Source: Hoyosella levis
GTDB lineage: Bacteria > Actinomycetota > Actinomycetes > Mycobacteriales > Mycobacteriaceae
Assembly (NCBI RefSeq): GCF_026008515.1
Contig: NZ_BQYM01000009.1
Span: forward strand, 124,001-188,000
Direction: 5' to 3'
Length of the DNA: 64,000 nucleotides
This document shows, in pieces, positions 28,027 through 38,221 of this stretch (the stretch's first letter is position 1; every line of letters begins with the position of its first letter). The translations under genes were made by a program, and so were the position numbers. The notes below the pieces were generated by a model that saw only the letters and a program-made list of their open reading frames with translations, was not told where the DNA came from and made no database searches.

Positions 28027-28051
28027 GTTTCACGGGCCCGGGGATGGGTAG
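28027..28051 (+). promoter_or_regulatory. SigF-type promoter for SDR-ChaB-DUF4383 operon
   Basis: -35 GTTTCA (28027-28032), 13-bp spacer, -10 GGGTAG (28046-28051). The SDR start is about 120 bp downstream. Confidence 0.72.
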
Positions 28052-28169
28052 CCCGATTGCATGCGTCCAAGTGGCCAGCAGCGCGCATTGCCCCACGAGG
28101 CGAGCGGGAAGCAAGCACCCAGCCGTCCATCCGTGCCTAGGAGCAGGCCGACCGTGACAAGGAACTGCC

Positions 28170-29009
28170 GTGGATGAATCCATGATCGACTATCCGGGCC
28201 GAACGCAGGACATGCCCTCGAGGCCGCGGGACGAGATGCGCGACTACGTGGGGCGCGGCCTGCTTGCCGGGCACACTGCACTGGTCACCGGCGGAGACTC
28301 GGGAATCGGTCGAGCGGTTTCCATCGCGCTCGCCAAGGAGGGCGCCGATGTTGCCATTGGCTATCTCTCCGAGCATGAGGATGCCCGCCATACCGTCGAG
28401 CTGATCGAGGCCGAGGGCCGCAAGGCGTTCCACCGGGCCGTCGATCTCACGAATGCCGATGCGTGCCGCCAGCTCGTCGAGGAGTCCGCGCGCGAGCTCG
28501 GAAGCATCTCGATCCTGGTGAACAACGCGGCCTACCAGCAGCCGGTGGACCGGTTCGAGGACATCAGCGACGAGCAATGGCGCCATACCTTCGCCGTGAA
28601 CCTCGATGCCATCTTCTACATCACCAAGGCCGCGCTGCCCCACATGCCCGATGGTGGCGCCATCATCAACACGTCCTCGATCAATGGATTGCGCGGCAAC
28701 AAGCACCTCATCGACTACGCGGCGACCAAGGGCGGGATCCTTGCCCTCACCTATTCCCTCGCGCAGTCATTGATGGACCGGCGAATCAGGGTCAACTGCG
28801 TGGCCCCGGGCCCCGTGTGGACCCCGCTGATACCCGCCACGTTCCCGGAGGAGGCCGTCGAGGGATTCGGCGAGCAAGCGCCCTACGACCGCGCCGCCCA
28901 GCCCGATGAGATCGCGCCCTCCTTCGTCTTCTTCGCCGCGAACCAACTGTCCTCGTACTACTCGGGAGAGGTCCTCGCGCCCATCGGTGGCGAGACGCTG
29001 CCCGGATAG
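28170..29009 (+). CDS. short-chain dehydrogenase/reductase, YghA/glucose-dehydrogenase-like
   Basis: 279 residues with an N-terminal extension (YPGRTQDMPSRPRDEMRDYVG) typical of the YghA/general-stress SDR subgroup. Motifs: TGGDSGIGRA (cofactor), NNAAYQQP, the active site S...Y-x3-K in DYAATKGG and PGPVWTPL. GTG 28170 is preferred because AAGGA ends six bases upstream; ATG 28182 is an in-frame alternative. In Bacillus, homologues belong to the SigB regulon, agreeing with the SigF-type promoter here. Substrate unknown. ChaB gene follows after 24 bp. Confidence 0.9.
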   Translation: MDESMIDYPGRTQDMPSRPRDEMRDYVGRGLLAGHTALVTGGDSGIGRAVSIALAKEGADVAIGYLSEHEDARHTVELIEAEGRKAFHRAVDLTNADACRQLVEESARELGSISILVNNAAYQQPVDRFEDISDEQWRHTFAVNLDAIFYITKAALPHMPDGGAIINTSSINGLRGNKHLIDYAATKGGILALTYSLAQSLMDRRIRVNCVAPGPVWTPLIPATFPEEAVEGFGEQAPYDRAAQPDEIAPSFVFFAANQLSSYYSGEVLAPIGGETLPG

Positions 29010-29033
29010 CGATCCATTAGGAGGTGGAGCCCC

Positions 29034-29474
29034 ATGCCGAAGACCACAAGCTCGGGGAGCGCCCGCAAGAGCGAGCTCCCGAGCACCCTCAAGCGCTCGA
29101 GCGCGAAGGCACAGCGGACCTTCGCCAAGGCGTACGACTCAGCGATGGACGAGTACGGCAGCGAGGAGCGCGCGCATCGCGTGGCGTATGACGCGCTGAA
29201 GCACACATTCCAGAAGGTGGGCGACCGGTGGGAAGCAAAGGAGCACCGCGGGCCTTCCGACGCGCGCTCCCGCGACAGCAGCGACCCCGACGCACCCACG
29301 CGCGGGGGAGTCGATGCGTACGCCACCAAGGACGAGTTGCTCCGCATCGCGCGCCGGCTTGATATCCACGGGCGGTCGACGATGCGCAAGGCGGAGCTTG
29401 TCACGGCCATCGAGAAGGCAAACGACCGCGAGACACGGGCCGCCCGGGAGGGCAAGAGCGCCCGTCCAGACTAG
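29034..29474 (+). CDS. ChaB family protein with Rho N-terminal-like domain
   Basis: 146 residues. GGAGG ahead of ATG. An N-terminal ChaB domain (ELPSTLKRSSAKAQRTFAKAYDSAMDEYGSEERAHRVAYDALKHTF region) is joined by a charged linker to a C-terminal SAP/Rho_N-like helix pair (YATKDELLRIARRLDIHGRSTMRKAELVTAI). The second domain suggests nucleic-acid binding. ChaB was named from a cation-transport locus in E. coli but its role is unclear. Second gene of the SigF-type operon. Confidence 0.88.
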   Translation: MPKTTSSGSARKSELPSTLKRSSAKAQRTFAKAYDSAMDEYGSEERAHRVAYDALKHTFQKVGDRWEAKEHRGPSDARSRDSSDPDAPTRGGVDAYATKDELLRIARRLDIHGRSTMRKAELVTAIEKANDRETRAAREGKSARPD

Positions 29475-29486
29475 GCAAGGAGCATC

Positions 29487-29933
29487 ATGAAGCATGAATC
29501 AAGGCGTGGGAAGGATGTTCCAGCCTCCCGCGTGCGCCAGTTCTTCGCGCTAGCGGTGGGCATCGCGTTCGTCGCTGCGGGAATCCTCGGATTCATCCCG
29601 TGGGCCACCACGGGCACCTCCGAGCTAGCAGCAATGGGCCCGCACAGCGAGACCTACCTGCTTGGCATCTTCGCGGTGTCCATCCTGCACAATGTCCTGC
29701 ACCTGGCGTTCGGCATCCTCGGCATCGTGCTGGCGATGCGTGCGATCGGCTCCCGCATCTACCTCGTTGGTGGCGGCATCGCCTATCTCGCCCTCACCGT
29801 GTACGGGCTGGTCATCGAGCTCGACAGCGACGCCAATTTCATCCCGCTCAACCAAGCGGACAATTGGCTGCACCTCGGGCTCGGCATCGGCTTGGTGGTG
29901 CTCGGCCTCGTGCCGCTGCGCGGTCCGCGGTAG
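29487..29933 (+). CDS. DUF4383 membrane protein
   Basis: 148 residues with four predicted membrane helices (about 18-37, 55-80, 88-108, 124-143). The loop between helices 1 and 2 and the stretch ILHNVLHLAFGILGIVLA with paired histidines fit DUF4383. ATG after AAGGAG. Function unknown; these proteins are widespread in actinobacterial stress operons. Last gene of the SDR-ChaB-DUF4383 unit, 12 bp after chaB. Confidence 0.85.
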   Translation: MKHESRRGKDVPASRVRQFFALAVGIAFVAAGILGFIPWATTGTSELAAMGPHSETYLLGIFAVSILHNVLHLAFGILGIVLAMRAIGSRIYLVGGGIAYLALTVYGLVIELDSDANFIPLNQADNWLHLGLGIGLVVLGLVPLRGPR

Positions 29934-29961
29934 CTCGCCGGGGGCTCGGACCAAAGCCCAC

Positions 29962-30024
29962 TTGTATCGATCATTTGACACAATCCCACACTATTGCCAC
30001 CCTTGTGTCGATCAATTGATACAA
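29962..30024 (+). promoter_or_regulatory. two 22-bp imperfect palindromes, probable GntR operators
   Basis: TTGTATCGATC-ATTTGACACAA (29962-29983) and TTGTGTCGATC-AATTGATACAA (30003-30024) are two near-identical imperfect palindromes, 41 bp apart start to start (about four helical turns). The first contains TTGACA (29975-29980), a possible -35; the second abuts the ribosome site of the first gene. The operon encodes a YtrA-like GntR regulator, so autorepression is the simplest reading. Confidence 0.72.
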
Positions 30025-30035
30025 GGGGGTTTTCC

Positions 30036-30905
30036 GTGCTCGTCGTTCCGCTTGTGTTGTGGATATTCCTGCTCAGCCTCATCCTTGTCACCGCCGCCAC
30101 GCGCGCCACCACGTCCCGCAACGATCCACGCGCGTTCCTGCGCCCACAGCTCTTCCTCTGGTCGGGAATCACGGTCGGCATCATCGCCGCCTCCTACGCG
30201 AGCGCCAGCAACCCGCTCGGCCGCGGCCTCGCGCTCGCCGCCCCGGTCTTCACCCTCGCCGTGCTGGGCGGGGTAATCGCCTCGGAGCTCAGTGCACGGC
30301 CCCCACGCGGACCAGTCCGCACCGCGACCCTCGCCGCCCGCGCCTCCCGCCGCTACCTTCCCCGGGCGCTGGCCGGAGCCGTCCTTGCCAGCCTTATCGC
30401 CCTCGGCGGCCTCATGCTGCTCGGAACCCTCGCCGCATCCAGCGACGATCTCGATCGTGACGGGCGCGCACTGGCCTACCAATGCGGCGAGCTGATCACT
30501 GGCAGGGTCTCCCCATGGCCCGGAACCTTCTACACCGCGCCCCTCGCTGCGGTCCTGGGTGCTGTCATCGTCCAGGTAGCGATCGGGCTCTGGGCGCTCG
30601 CGCACCGCCCGCCAAGCAGCGGTGACCATGCCGCCGACAATGCGGAGCGCCATCGCTCCGCATCCCGCATCGTCGCCGCCGCCGGGCTCGCGATCACCGT
30701 GCCCCTCGCGGGCTACAGCCTTGTCATGGCCACCGCGGCCCACAATGTTCCCACCGTGGAACAAGGCGCCGACTGCCTGCCCGCCTGGCCCTCCACGGTG
30801 CTGCCCGTGCTCGTCGCCACGCAGGCCGGTGCCGCGATCATCGCCGTCTGGTGCCTCATCGTGCTGCTTTCCCCCCTCTCGCCCAGCAAGCAGGAAACGC
30901 GATGA
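30036..30905 (+). CDS. multi-pass membrane protein in a GntR-MFS operon
   Basis: 289 residues with about six to seven hydrophobic helices and no recognised domain. The N-terminus LVVPLVLWIFLLSLILVTAATRATTSRNDPRAF suggests immediate membrane insertion. GTG 30036 follows AGGGGG at 30023-30028. Its stop overlaps the GntR start (ATGA). A proline/arginine-rich loop follows helix 3. It may be a sensor or accessory part of the efflux system made by the MFS gene two positions on; that is inference from the operon. Confidence 0.75.
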   Translation: MLVVPLVLWIFLLSLILVTAATRATTSRNDPRAFLRPQLFLWSGITVGIIAASYASASNPLGRGLALAAPVFTLAVLGGVIASELSARPPRGPVRTATLAARASRRYLPRALAGAVLASLIALGGLMLLGTLAASSDDLDRDGRALAYQCGELITGRVSPWPGTFYTAPLAAVLGAVIVQVAIGLWALAHRPPSSGDHAADNAERHRSASRIVAAAGLAITVPLAGYSLVMATAAHNVPTVEQGADCLPAWPSTVLPVLVATQAGAAIIAVWCLIVLLSPLSPSKQETR

Positions 30906-31324
30906 ACGAAGCAATCCTTGCTATCGACACCACCGATCCCACCCCGCCCTTCGAGCAACTGCGGCGCCAGATCCTCCGTCACATCCGCTGCGGCAGGCTC
31001 GTCGAAGGGGATCGGCTCCCACCCGTGCGGCAGCTCGCCCGCGACCTCGGCCTAGCCCCCGGTACCGTCGCCCGCGCCTACAAGCAGCTCGAGAGCGAGG
31101 GCCTCGTCACAACCCGGCGCGGCGCGGGAACACGCATCGCGACCCGCGATGTTGCACTTCTCGTCCAGCGCACCGACGGGCCGCTCGACCAGGCCGCCCG
31201 CGACTACGCGGCCCTCGCCTCCGAGCAGGGCCACGGGCTCGCTGATGCCATCGAGGCCCTCGAGCAGGCATGGCAGGAACCCACAGGACGGAGCGCGCGC
31301 CACCGCGACGAAAGGCAGCAATGA
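30902..31324 (+). CDS. GntR-family transcriptional regulator, YtrA subfamily
   Basis: 140 residues: N-terminal winged helix-turn-helix (PPFEQLRRQILRHIRCGRLVEGDRLPPVRQLARDLGLAPGTVARAYKQLESEGLVTTRRGAGT) and a short C-terminal helix pair, the length of YtrA-type regulators that lack a large effector domain. It overlaps both neighbours as ATGA, so the three genes are tightly coupled. YtrA regulators usually repress their own transporter operon and respond to cell-envelope or antibiotic stress. Confidence 0.92.
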   Translation: MNEAILAIDTTDPTPPFEQLRRQILRHIRCGRLVEGDRLPPVRQLARDLGLAPGTVARAYKQLESEGLVTTRRGAGTRIATRDVALLVQRTDGPLDQAARDYAALASEQGHGLADAIEALEQAWQEPTGRSARHRDERQQ

Positions 31325-32586
31325 GCCGAGGACTGCTCGCCGACGTGACGCCCCTGCGCAACCAGCATTACCGACGGTTGTGGACAGCTGGAGTCATCAC
31401 CGTCATCGGCGCTCAGCTCAGCATCGTCGCCGTTCCGGTGCAGATCTACCAGATCACCCAGAACTCCGCCTATGTCGGCCTCGCCGGCATCTTCGCGCTC
31501 GTGCCGCTCGTCATCTTCGGGCTGTGGGGCGGCGCGCTCGCCGACGTCATGGACCGGCGGCTGCTCATGATCCTTGCCACCAGCGGCCTCGTCCTCACCG
31601 CCGTCGCGTTCTGGGCGCAGGCCGCCGCCGGCCTCGACAACGTCTGGCTCATCCTGAGCCTGCTTGCCCTCCAGCAGGCATTCTTCGCCATCAACCAGCC
31701 GACGAGGGCCGCGATCATCCCGCGCCTGCTGCCCGGGAACCAGCTTCCGGCCGCCAACGCGCTCAACATGATGGTCTTCAACTTCGGCGCCATCGCCGGG
31801 CCGCTGATGGCTGGCGCCATGATCCCGGTGCTCGGGCTGCCCACTCTCTACCTAATTGACGCCCTCGCTCTGCTCGCCACCCTGTGGGCCGCCTTCATGC
31901 TGCCCCGGCTGCCACCCACCGGGACCTCGCGCCGGGCCGGGCCCGCACAGGTCTTCGAGGGCTTCGCGTTCCTCGCCACCCAGCGCATCCTGCTCGCCTC
32001 TTTCGTCGTCGACATCATCGCCATGGTCGCGGGCATGCCGCGCGCGCTGTTCCCGCAGATCGCCCACGAGACGTTCGGCGACCCCGTCAGCGGTGGCCTC
32101 GTGCTGGGCATGCTGTTCGCCGCGATCTCCGCCGGGGCCGTGCTCGGCGGCGTGTTCTCCGGCTGGCTCTCCCGCATCGAGCGGCAGGGCCGCGCCGTGC
32201 TGTTGTGCATCCTGGTGTGGGGCATCGCCATGACCGGGTTCGGGCTCATGATCGCCTTCGCCCCGCTCGGTGGCACCCGCTTGTTCCTGTGGCTCGCGCT
32301 CGCCTTCCTCGCCCTCGGTGGCGCTGCCGACATGTTCTCCGCCGCGCTGCGCTCGACGATGCTCCAGGAGATCGCCTCCGACGAGATGCGCGGCCGCCTC
32401 CAGGGCGTGTTCATCGTCGTTGTCGCTGGCGGGCCGCGCATCGGCGACGCCCTGCACGGTGCTGCCGCCGCGATGGTCGGCACCGCGGCCGCTGCCGCCG
32501 GAGGAGGGATGCTCGTGATCATCGGCATCATCGCCGCCACGCTCGCGTTCCCGGCATTCGTGCGCTACCGGGTGCGCCGCGACTGA
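31321..32586 (+). CDS. MFS transporter, enterobactin-exporter/EntS-like
   Basis: 421 residues, about 12 membrane helices. The N-terminus [28 protein letters not shown] and the loop [11 protein letters not shown] (motif A-like) match the DHA3/EntS-type group (MFS_3). A mid-protein cytoplasmic loop at about 195-215 carries [11 protein letters not shown]. Probably a proton-driven drug or siderophore exporter. Last gene of the autoregulated unit; 55 bp later guaA begins with its own promoter. Confidence 0.9.
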   Translation: MSRGLLADVTPLRNQHYRRLWTAGVITVIGAQLSIVAVPVQIYQITQNSAYVGLAGIFALVPLVIFGLWGGALADVMDRRLLMILATSGLVLTAVAFWAQAAAGLDNVWLILSLLALQQAFFAINQPTRAAIIPRLLPGNQLPAANALNMMVFNFGAIAGPLMAGAMIPVLGLPTLYLIDALALLATLWAAFMLPRLPPTGTSRRAGPAQVFEGFAFLATQRILLASFVVDIIAMVAGMPRALFPQIAHETFGDPVSGGLVLGMLFAAISAGAVLGGVFSGWLSRIERQGRAVLLCILVWGIAMTGFGLMIAFAPLGGTRLFLWLALAFLALGGAADMFSAALRSTMLQEIASDEMRGRLQGVFIVVVAGGPRIGDALHGAAAAMVGTAAAAAGGGMLVIIGIIAATLAFPAFVRYRVRRD

Positions 32587-32629
32587 GCCTCCCCTGCCAC
32601 GGCGGTACGGAGCACCCACCGGGTCCGCT

Positions 32630-32635
32630 TACACT
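32630..32635 (+). promoter_or_regulatory. -10 box of guaA; leaderless transcript likely
   Basis: TACACT at 32630-32635 lies six bases before the guaA GTG at 32642, where transcription should start. There is no Shine-Dalgarno. Leaderless mRNAs starting at GTG or ATG are common in this order. Confidence 0.68.
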
Positions 32636-32641
32636 GTTCGG

Positions 32642-34213
<1,572 letters not shown>

Positions 34214-34240
34214 CGGGCACCCCGCGGTCGGCGCCGGCGC

Positions 34241-34246
34241 TACGGT
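34241..34246 (+). promoter_or_regulatory. -10 box of the PAP2 gene; leaderless transcript likely
   Basis: TACGGT at 34241-34246 is six bases upstream of the ATG at 34253, and no ribosome site precedes the gene. This mirrors the guaA arrangement. Confidence 0.6.
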
Positions 34247-34252
34247 AGCCCC

Positions 34253-35164
34253 ATGACTTCAGCGACCAAGGCGGTGCCACGCGCCCGCAACCGCGACGTC
34301 ACCGGGCCACCCATCGCTAGCGCTGCTCGCTGGTGGCTGCTCGCCCTGCTCGGGCTCGTCGGGGCCGCTGCGGCATTCGCCACGCTCGTGCTCACCACCA
34401 CCGGGCACCGCGTCGAGAACGCCGCCCTGCGCGGGGCTGATCAAGTGGATGCCGCGCTCGTCGCCGAATCCGACGCCGCCCTCGATGCCATCACCGTCAC
34501 CTCGCTCGCGGTCGCCGCCGTGCTCGTGGTGCTCATCGCGCTCGCCCGCAAGCGGCTCGATCTCGCCATCGCCGCCGGGACCATCATCGTTGTCTCGTCG
34601 ATGATCACCCAAGGTCTCAAGCGGATCGTGCTCCAGCGCCCCGAGCTCATCGAAGTGACCGGCCCCTACACCAGCAACAGCTTCCCCAGCGGTCACGCCA
34701 CCATCGCCGCATCGGTCCTGTTCGCGCTGCTCATCGTGGTGCCCTTCCGCTGGCGCGGCATCGCGATGTTCTTCGCTGCCTCCTACGCCGTCGCGATAGG
34801 CGCCCACACCCTCACTGCGAAATGGCACCGCTTCAGCGACGTGCTCGGCGCCAACCTCATCGCGCTCGGCGTCGCTTGCCTCGTCACCGCGGCCCTCGTC
34901 CACCGTGGCGCCCTCATGCACGTCACCGCCGGGCGCTACCCGCTGCGGATCATCTTCGTCGTCATCCCCATCGCCCTCTCCACCATTGCCACGCTTCTTA
35001 TTGGTGCGCTGCTCCTCGCCCTGAGCGATATCCCCGCGGTGCCCAGCGCCACCCTCGACTACAACATGTACCTCGCCCTGCACGCCCTCGCCGCGGGCAG
35101 TTCCGGGCTCGTGTTCCTCCTCTTCTGGTGGACGTGGCGGCGCGTGGATATCGCCGAGAAGTAG
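34253..35164 (+). CDS. PAP2-family membrane phosphatase
   Basis: 303 residues with about seven membrane helices. PAP2 motifs are K-x6-RP (KRIVLQRPE), PSGH (SFPSGHATI) and a variant third motif in KWHRFSDVLGA (H-x3-D). This signature dephosphorylates lipid phosphates such as phosphatidic acid, undecaprenyl or decaprenyl pyrophosphate. A C-terminal extension adds two or three helices with YNMYLALHALAAG. Substrate unknown. It ends 105 bp before a palindromic repeat that may serve as its terminator. Confidence 0.87.
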   Translation: MTSATKAVPRARNRDVTGPPIASAARWWLLALLGLVGAAAAFATLVLTTTGHRVENAALRGADQVDAALVAESDAALDAITVTSLAVAAVLVVLIALARKRLDLAIAAGTIIVVSSMITQGLKRIVLQRPELIEVTGPYTSNSFPSGHATIAASVLFALLIVVPFRWRGIAMFFAASYAVAIGAHTLTAKWHRFSDVLGANLIALGVACLVTAALVHRGALMHVTAGRYPLRIIFVVIPIALSTIATLLIGALLLALSDIPAVPSATLDYNMYLALHALAAGSSGLVFLLFWWTWRRVDIAEK

Positions 35165-35249
35165 GGCGGCTGGGGTGTCGGCGGCGTGTGCGGGCTGGCT
35201 TGGTTCGGGGCGCTTCGGTTGCTGGCGCTTCGGCGCTTCGGCGCGGCGG

Positions 35250-35320
35250 CCAAAAGCACCGGAAACTGCCAAACGCGATAGAAATCAGCCTGGGATCGAG
35301 GCGGTTTCTATCGCGTTTGC
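35250..35320. repeat. palindromic intergenic repeat, copy 1
   Basis: AAACGCGATAGAAA (35271-35284) and its exact complement (35305-35318), extended by a C-G pair, enclose a 20-base loop containing CCTGGGAT. The upstream flank CAAAAGCACCGGAAACTGC is shared with copy 2. It lies between convergent PAP2 and DUF559-type genes. Confidence 0.92.
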
Positions 35321-35367
35321 GGCGGGTGGCCCGGCGGCTGGCAGCCACTAGCGGGCCACACTGGTGC

Positions 35368-36297
35368 TCATGACGGGCGCCACGTTCCCCGCGGCGCTGG
35401 CAACCGGCGGGCACGCTCGATCGATCGGCGCACCCGCTCGCCGAGACGAGCTGGATCCGCGAGATCAGCCCATGTCCAGCGGACCACCGTCCAGCCTGCA
35501 TCGCGAATCGCATCCTCGCGCAGCTTCTCGCGGAACACCACATCACCAGGATGATCGCCCGCCCGGAGTAGAGCGCCGTACTTGATGCGCCCATCGAACT
35601 CGCCGACCACGCGTTCCTCGAGCAGGAAATCCGCACGACCGATCATCGCGCCACCTTCATCGAAGAGCAGCGGTTGCAGCACCGGAGGCGGCAGCCCCTC
35701 AGCCTTGAGCACGAGCCTGCTGCGTGATTCACCCACGCTCTCGCTGCGCCCGTCGATCAACCCGACTGTCTCGCGCGCATGTTGGATGCCCTGGCGGCGT
35801 GGCAACCGACCCAGGCACTCGCGCATCTGGGCCGTGGTCGCAAGCCCCTGATGGATGGCAGCATCACCCGTGACTATCCCGGCCTCGATGCCACTGGTGC
35901 GCGCGACATCGAGAACGGTGCGCGCGGGCGTGGTCACCTCGATGCCATGGCGGCAGGTGATATCCAGCGGGTCTAGCGCATCGATATGCAGGTGGCGGGT
36001 TTGCTCGATGCGACCACCACTGGTGCCCGCGCGCGTCACATGGACTCGTGCCAAGGTGCTACCCCACGTAGGAAGGCCCCACAGTGCCGCGGCCGAGGCA
36101 TGGCTGATCACGGCTCCGCCGCCGCGCAGCGAGCGGTGCACATCCACCGCTCGGGCGACGTGCTGATCCTCGACCGAGAGTTTTTCCCACGCTTCTCGCT
36201 CGACGAAGCAGCCGCGCCTCAGCCGCACGAGACCCCGCGTGCCAGGGCCTCGTGGCGAGCGGATCAGCAGGTGCCGATGCGGGTGCGTATTCCTCAT
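35368..36297 (-). CDS. DUF559-type endonuclease-fold protein with AbiEi-like N-terminus
   Basis: 309 residues. The N-terminal part (about 1-110) resembles AbiEi-type antitoxin proteins with ISHASAAALWGLPTW. The C-terminal part has the DUF559 (Vsr/PD-(D/E)XK-like) pattern: GRADFLLEERVVGEFDGRIKYG, then EKLREDAIRDAGWTVVRWTWADL. ATG 36297 is chosen from the end of a low-quality upstream extension; no ribosome site is clear. Many scattered copies of this family occur in Corynebacteriales genomes with unknown function. This one is bracketed by two copies of the 70-bp palindromic repeat, hinting at past mobility. Confidence 0.78.
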   Translation of the reverse strand: MRNTHPHRHLLIRSPRGPGTRGLVRLRRGCFVEREAWEKLSVEDQHVARAVDVHRSLRGGGAVISHASAAALWGLPTWGSTLARVHVTRAGTSGGRIEQTRHLHIDALDPLDITCRHGIEVTTPARTVLDVARTSGIEAGIVTGDAAIHQGLATTAQMRECLGRLPRRQGIQHARETVGLIDGRSESVGESRSRLVLKAEGLPPPVLQPLLFDEGGAMIGRADFLLEERVVGEFDGRIKYGALLRAGDHPGDVVFREKLREDAIRDAGWTVVRWTWADLADPARLGERVRRSIERARRLPAPRGTWRPS

Positions 36298-36406
36298 GCA
36301 GGCATCATGCCGCTGGATCGCGCCACTGCGGCTTGAGCGTTCCTGACCTGTGGATAGCGCGGAATCTGTCCACAGGGCGGTCGGAAACCATCGGTGGCAC
36401 GGTCGG

Positions 36407-36477
36407 CCAAAAGCACGGGAAACTGCCAAACGCGATAGAAAACGACCTGGGATTCCCGTGGTTTCTATCGCGTTTGC
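36407..36477. repeat. palindromic intergenic repeat, copy 2
   Basis: AAACGCGATAGAAA (36428-36441) and its complement (36462-36475) with a 20-base loop containing CCTGGGATTCCC. The left flank CCAAAAGCACGGGAAACTGC matches copy 1. Between the BCCT gene stop and the DUF559-type gene start, both on the minus strand. Confidence 0.92.
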
Positions 36478-36541
36478 GGCGCGGGGCCCGGCGGGTGGCA
36501 CGGCACCGCCAGGACAGCCCGCCAAGGGCAGCCCGCCCGGC

Positions 36542-38122
36542 CTACCGCGGGCTGGCGTGCATCTCGGGCACCCATTGCCGGGTGCGCAGCGCGGGCGGGG
36601 GAGTGACGTCGTGGCGCAGCGCGCGCCAGAGGTTGTACATCATCAGGAAGGCGATGATGAAGAATGGCAGGCCGACGACGATGATCACCTGTTGCAGCGC
36701 ATCGAGCCCGCTGCCGCCCGCGGAGGCAAGCAGCGTCCCCGCGATGACACCGGTGGTGATGGCCCAGAAAACGCGTTGGCGGGTGGGGCCGACCTCGTCC
36801 TCGCCGGTGCACAGCATGTCGGTGACGAGCGCCGCCGAGTCCATGGAGGTGGTGAAGAAGATGACCACGATGAGGATCGCGAAGAGCGACATCACGGTGC
36901 CGAGCGGGTAGTTGGAGAGGAAGGCGAACAGCGCGCCGGGGATATCTCCCTGGTCGACGACCTCCTCGACGAGCCCGCCGCCCCGGTTGAGCTCGATGTC
37001 GAAGGAGGCGAGGCCGAAGATGCCGAACCAGATGATGCTGAAGGTGGTGGGCAGGCCGAGGACGCCGAGCACGAATTGCCGGATGGTGCGGCCCTGCGAG
37101 ATGCGGGCGACGAAGATACCGACAAAGGGTGCCCAGGTGATGGTCCACGCCCAGTAGAAGACGGTCCAGCCGCCTTGCCAGCCGGTGTCGTTGAAGGTGT
37201 CATTCCAGAACGCGAGCTCGACGACGGAGCCGAGGTAGGCGCCGGCGGACTCGATGGTGCCGCGCATGAGGAACAAGGTCGGCCCGAGCACCAGCACGAA
37301 CAGCAGCAGCCCGATGGCCATCACGATGTTGATGTTGGACAGCCACTTGATGCCCTTGTCGAGGCCCAGGGATACGGAGATCACCGCGATGGTGGTGATG
37401 ATCGCGAGGATGGCTAGCTGGGTGAAGGTGTTCGACGGCAGCCCGATAAGCCGCGCGAGGCCGCTGTTGACCTGGAGGGTGCCCAGGCCGATGGAGACGG
37501 ACACCCCGAATATGGTGCCGATGACGGCGAGGATGTCGATGGCGCGGCCGATGGGGCCGTTGATCTTGTCGCCGAGCATGGGGTGGAAGATCGAGCTCAC
37601 GCGCAGTGGCAGCTTGCGCTTGAACGCGAAGTAGGCGAACGCGAGCGCGGGCAGGCAGAAGATCGCCCAGGTGTGCAGGGCGAAGTGGTACATGGTGAAC
37701 GTCAGTGCCTCGCGGGCCGCCTCGGTGCTCTCGGGCTCGACGTCGCGCATCGGGGGGTTGGCGAAGTGGCTGATGGGCTCGGCGACCCCCCAGAACATGA
37801 GGATGGTGCCGATGCCGGCGGCGAAGAGCATCGCGAACCACACGGGCGTGGAGTACCGGGGCTGCTCGTCGTCATCGCCGAGGCGCACGGAACCGAAGCG
37901 GCTCAATCCTATCCATAGGAGAAAGACCACGAACGAGGTCACACCGAAGATGTAGAACCATCCCAGGCTGGTGAGGATCCACTCGGACGCGGCGGCGAAG
38001 AAGTTCTCCACGGGCCCGGGGAAGGTGATCGTCGCCGTGACGAACACGGCGAGGATCGCTGCGGACAGGAAAAAGATGACGGGGTTCGTGCGCAGCCCCA
38101 GCCTGTCGTGTAGTCGATGCAT
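36542..38122 (-). CDS. BCCT-family betaine/carnitine/choline transporter
   Basis: About 526 residues with 12 membrane helices. The family signature is intact: GGWTVFYWAWTITWAPFVG followed by ISQGRTIR, plus GIGTILMFWGVAEP and the aromatic substrate box around W-x-W-x2-W. It takes up quaternary ammonium compatible solutes (glycine betaine, choline) with Na+ or H+. ATG 38122 is preferred; TTG 38152 would add ten residues. No clear ribosome site. Fits an osmotic-stress role. Transcribed alone, away from the PspC cluster. Confidence 0.92.
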   Translation of the reverse strand: MHRLHDRLGLRTNPVIFFLSAAILAVFVTATITFPGPVENFFAAASEWILTSLGWFYIFGVTSFVVFLLWIGLSRFGSVRLGDDDEQPRYSTPVWFAMLFAAGIGTILMFWGVAEPISHFANPPMRDVEPESTEAAREALTFTMYHFALHTWAIFCLPALAFAYFAFKRKLPLRVSSIFHPMLGDKINGPIGRAIDILAVIGTIFGVSVSIGLGTLQVNSGLARLIGLPSNTFTQLAILAIITTIAVISVSLGLDKGIKWLSNINIVMAIGLLLFVLVLGPTLFLMRGTIESAGAYLGSVVELAFWNDTFNDTGWQGGWTVFYWAWTITWAPFVGIFVARISQGRTIRQFVLGVLGLPTTFSIIWFGIFGLASFDIELNRGGGLVEEVVDQGDIPGALFAFLSNYPLGTVMSLFAILIVVIFFTTSMDSAALVTDMLCTGEDEVGPTRQRVFWAITTGVIAGTLLASAGGSGLDALQQVIIVVGLPFFIIAFLMMYNLWRALRHDVTPPPALRTRQWVPEMHASPR

Positions 38123-38221
38123 GCGCGCAACCCTAGGTATGTGTTGCGGCAAAAACTATGGGGAAGCACACGATCCGGCGTTTGTTCACATGCCCGTGAT
38201 GGGCGGTATGGCGCGCATCAC

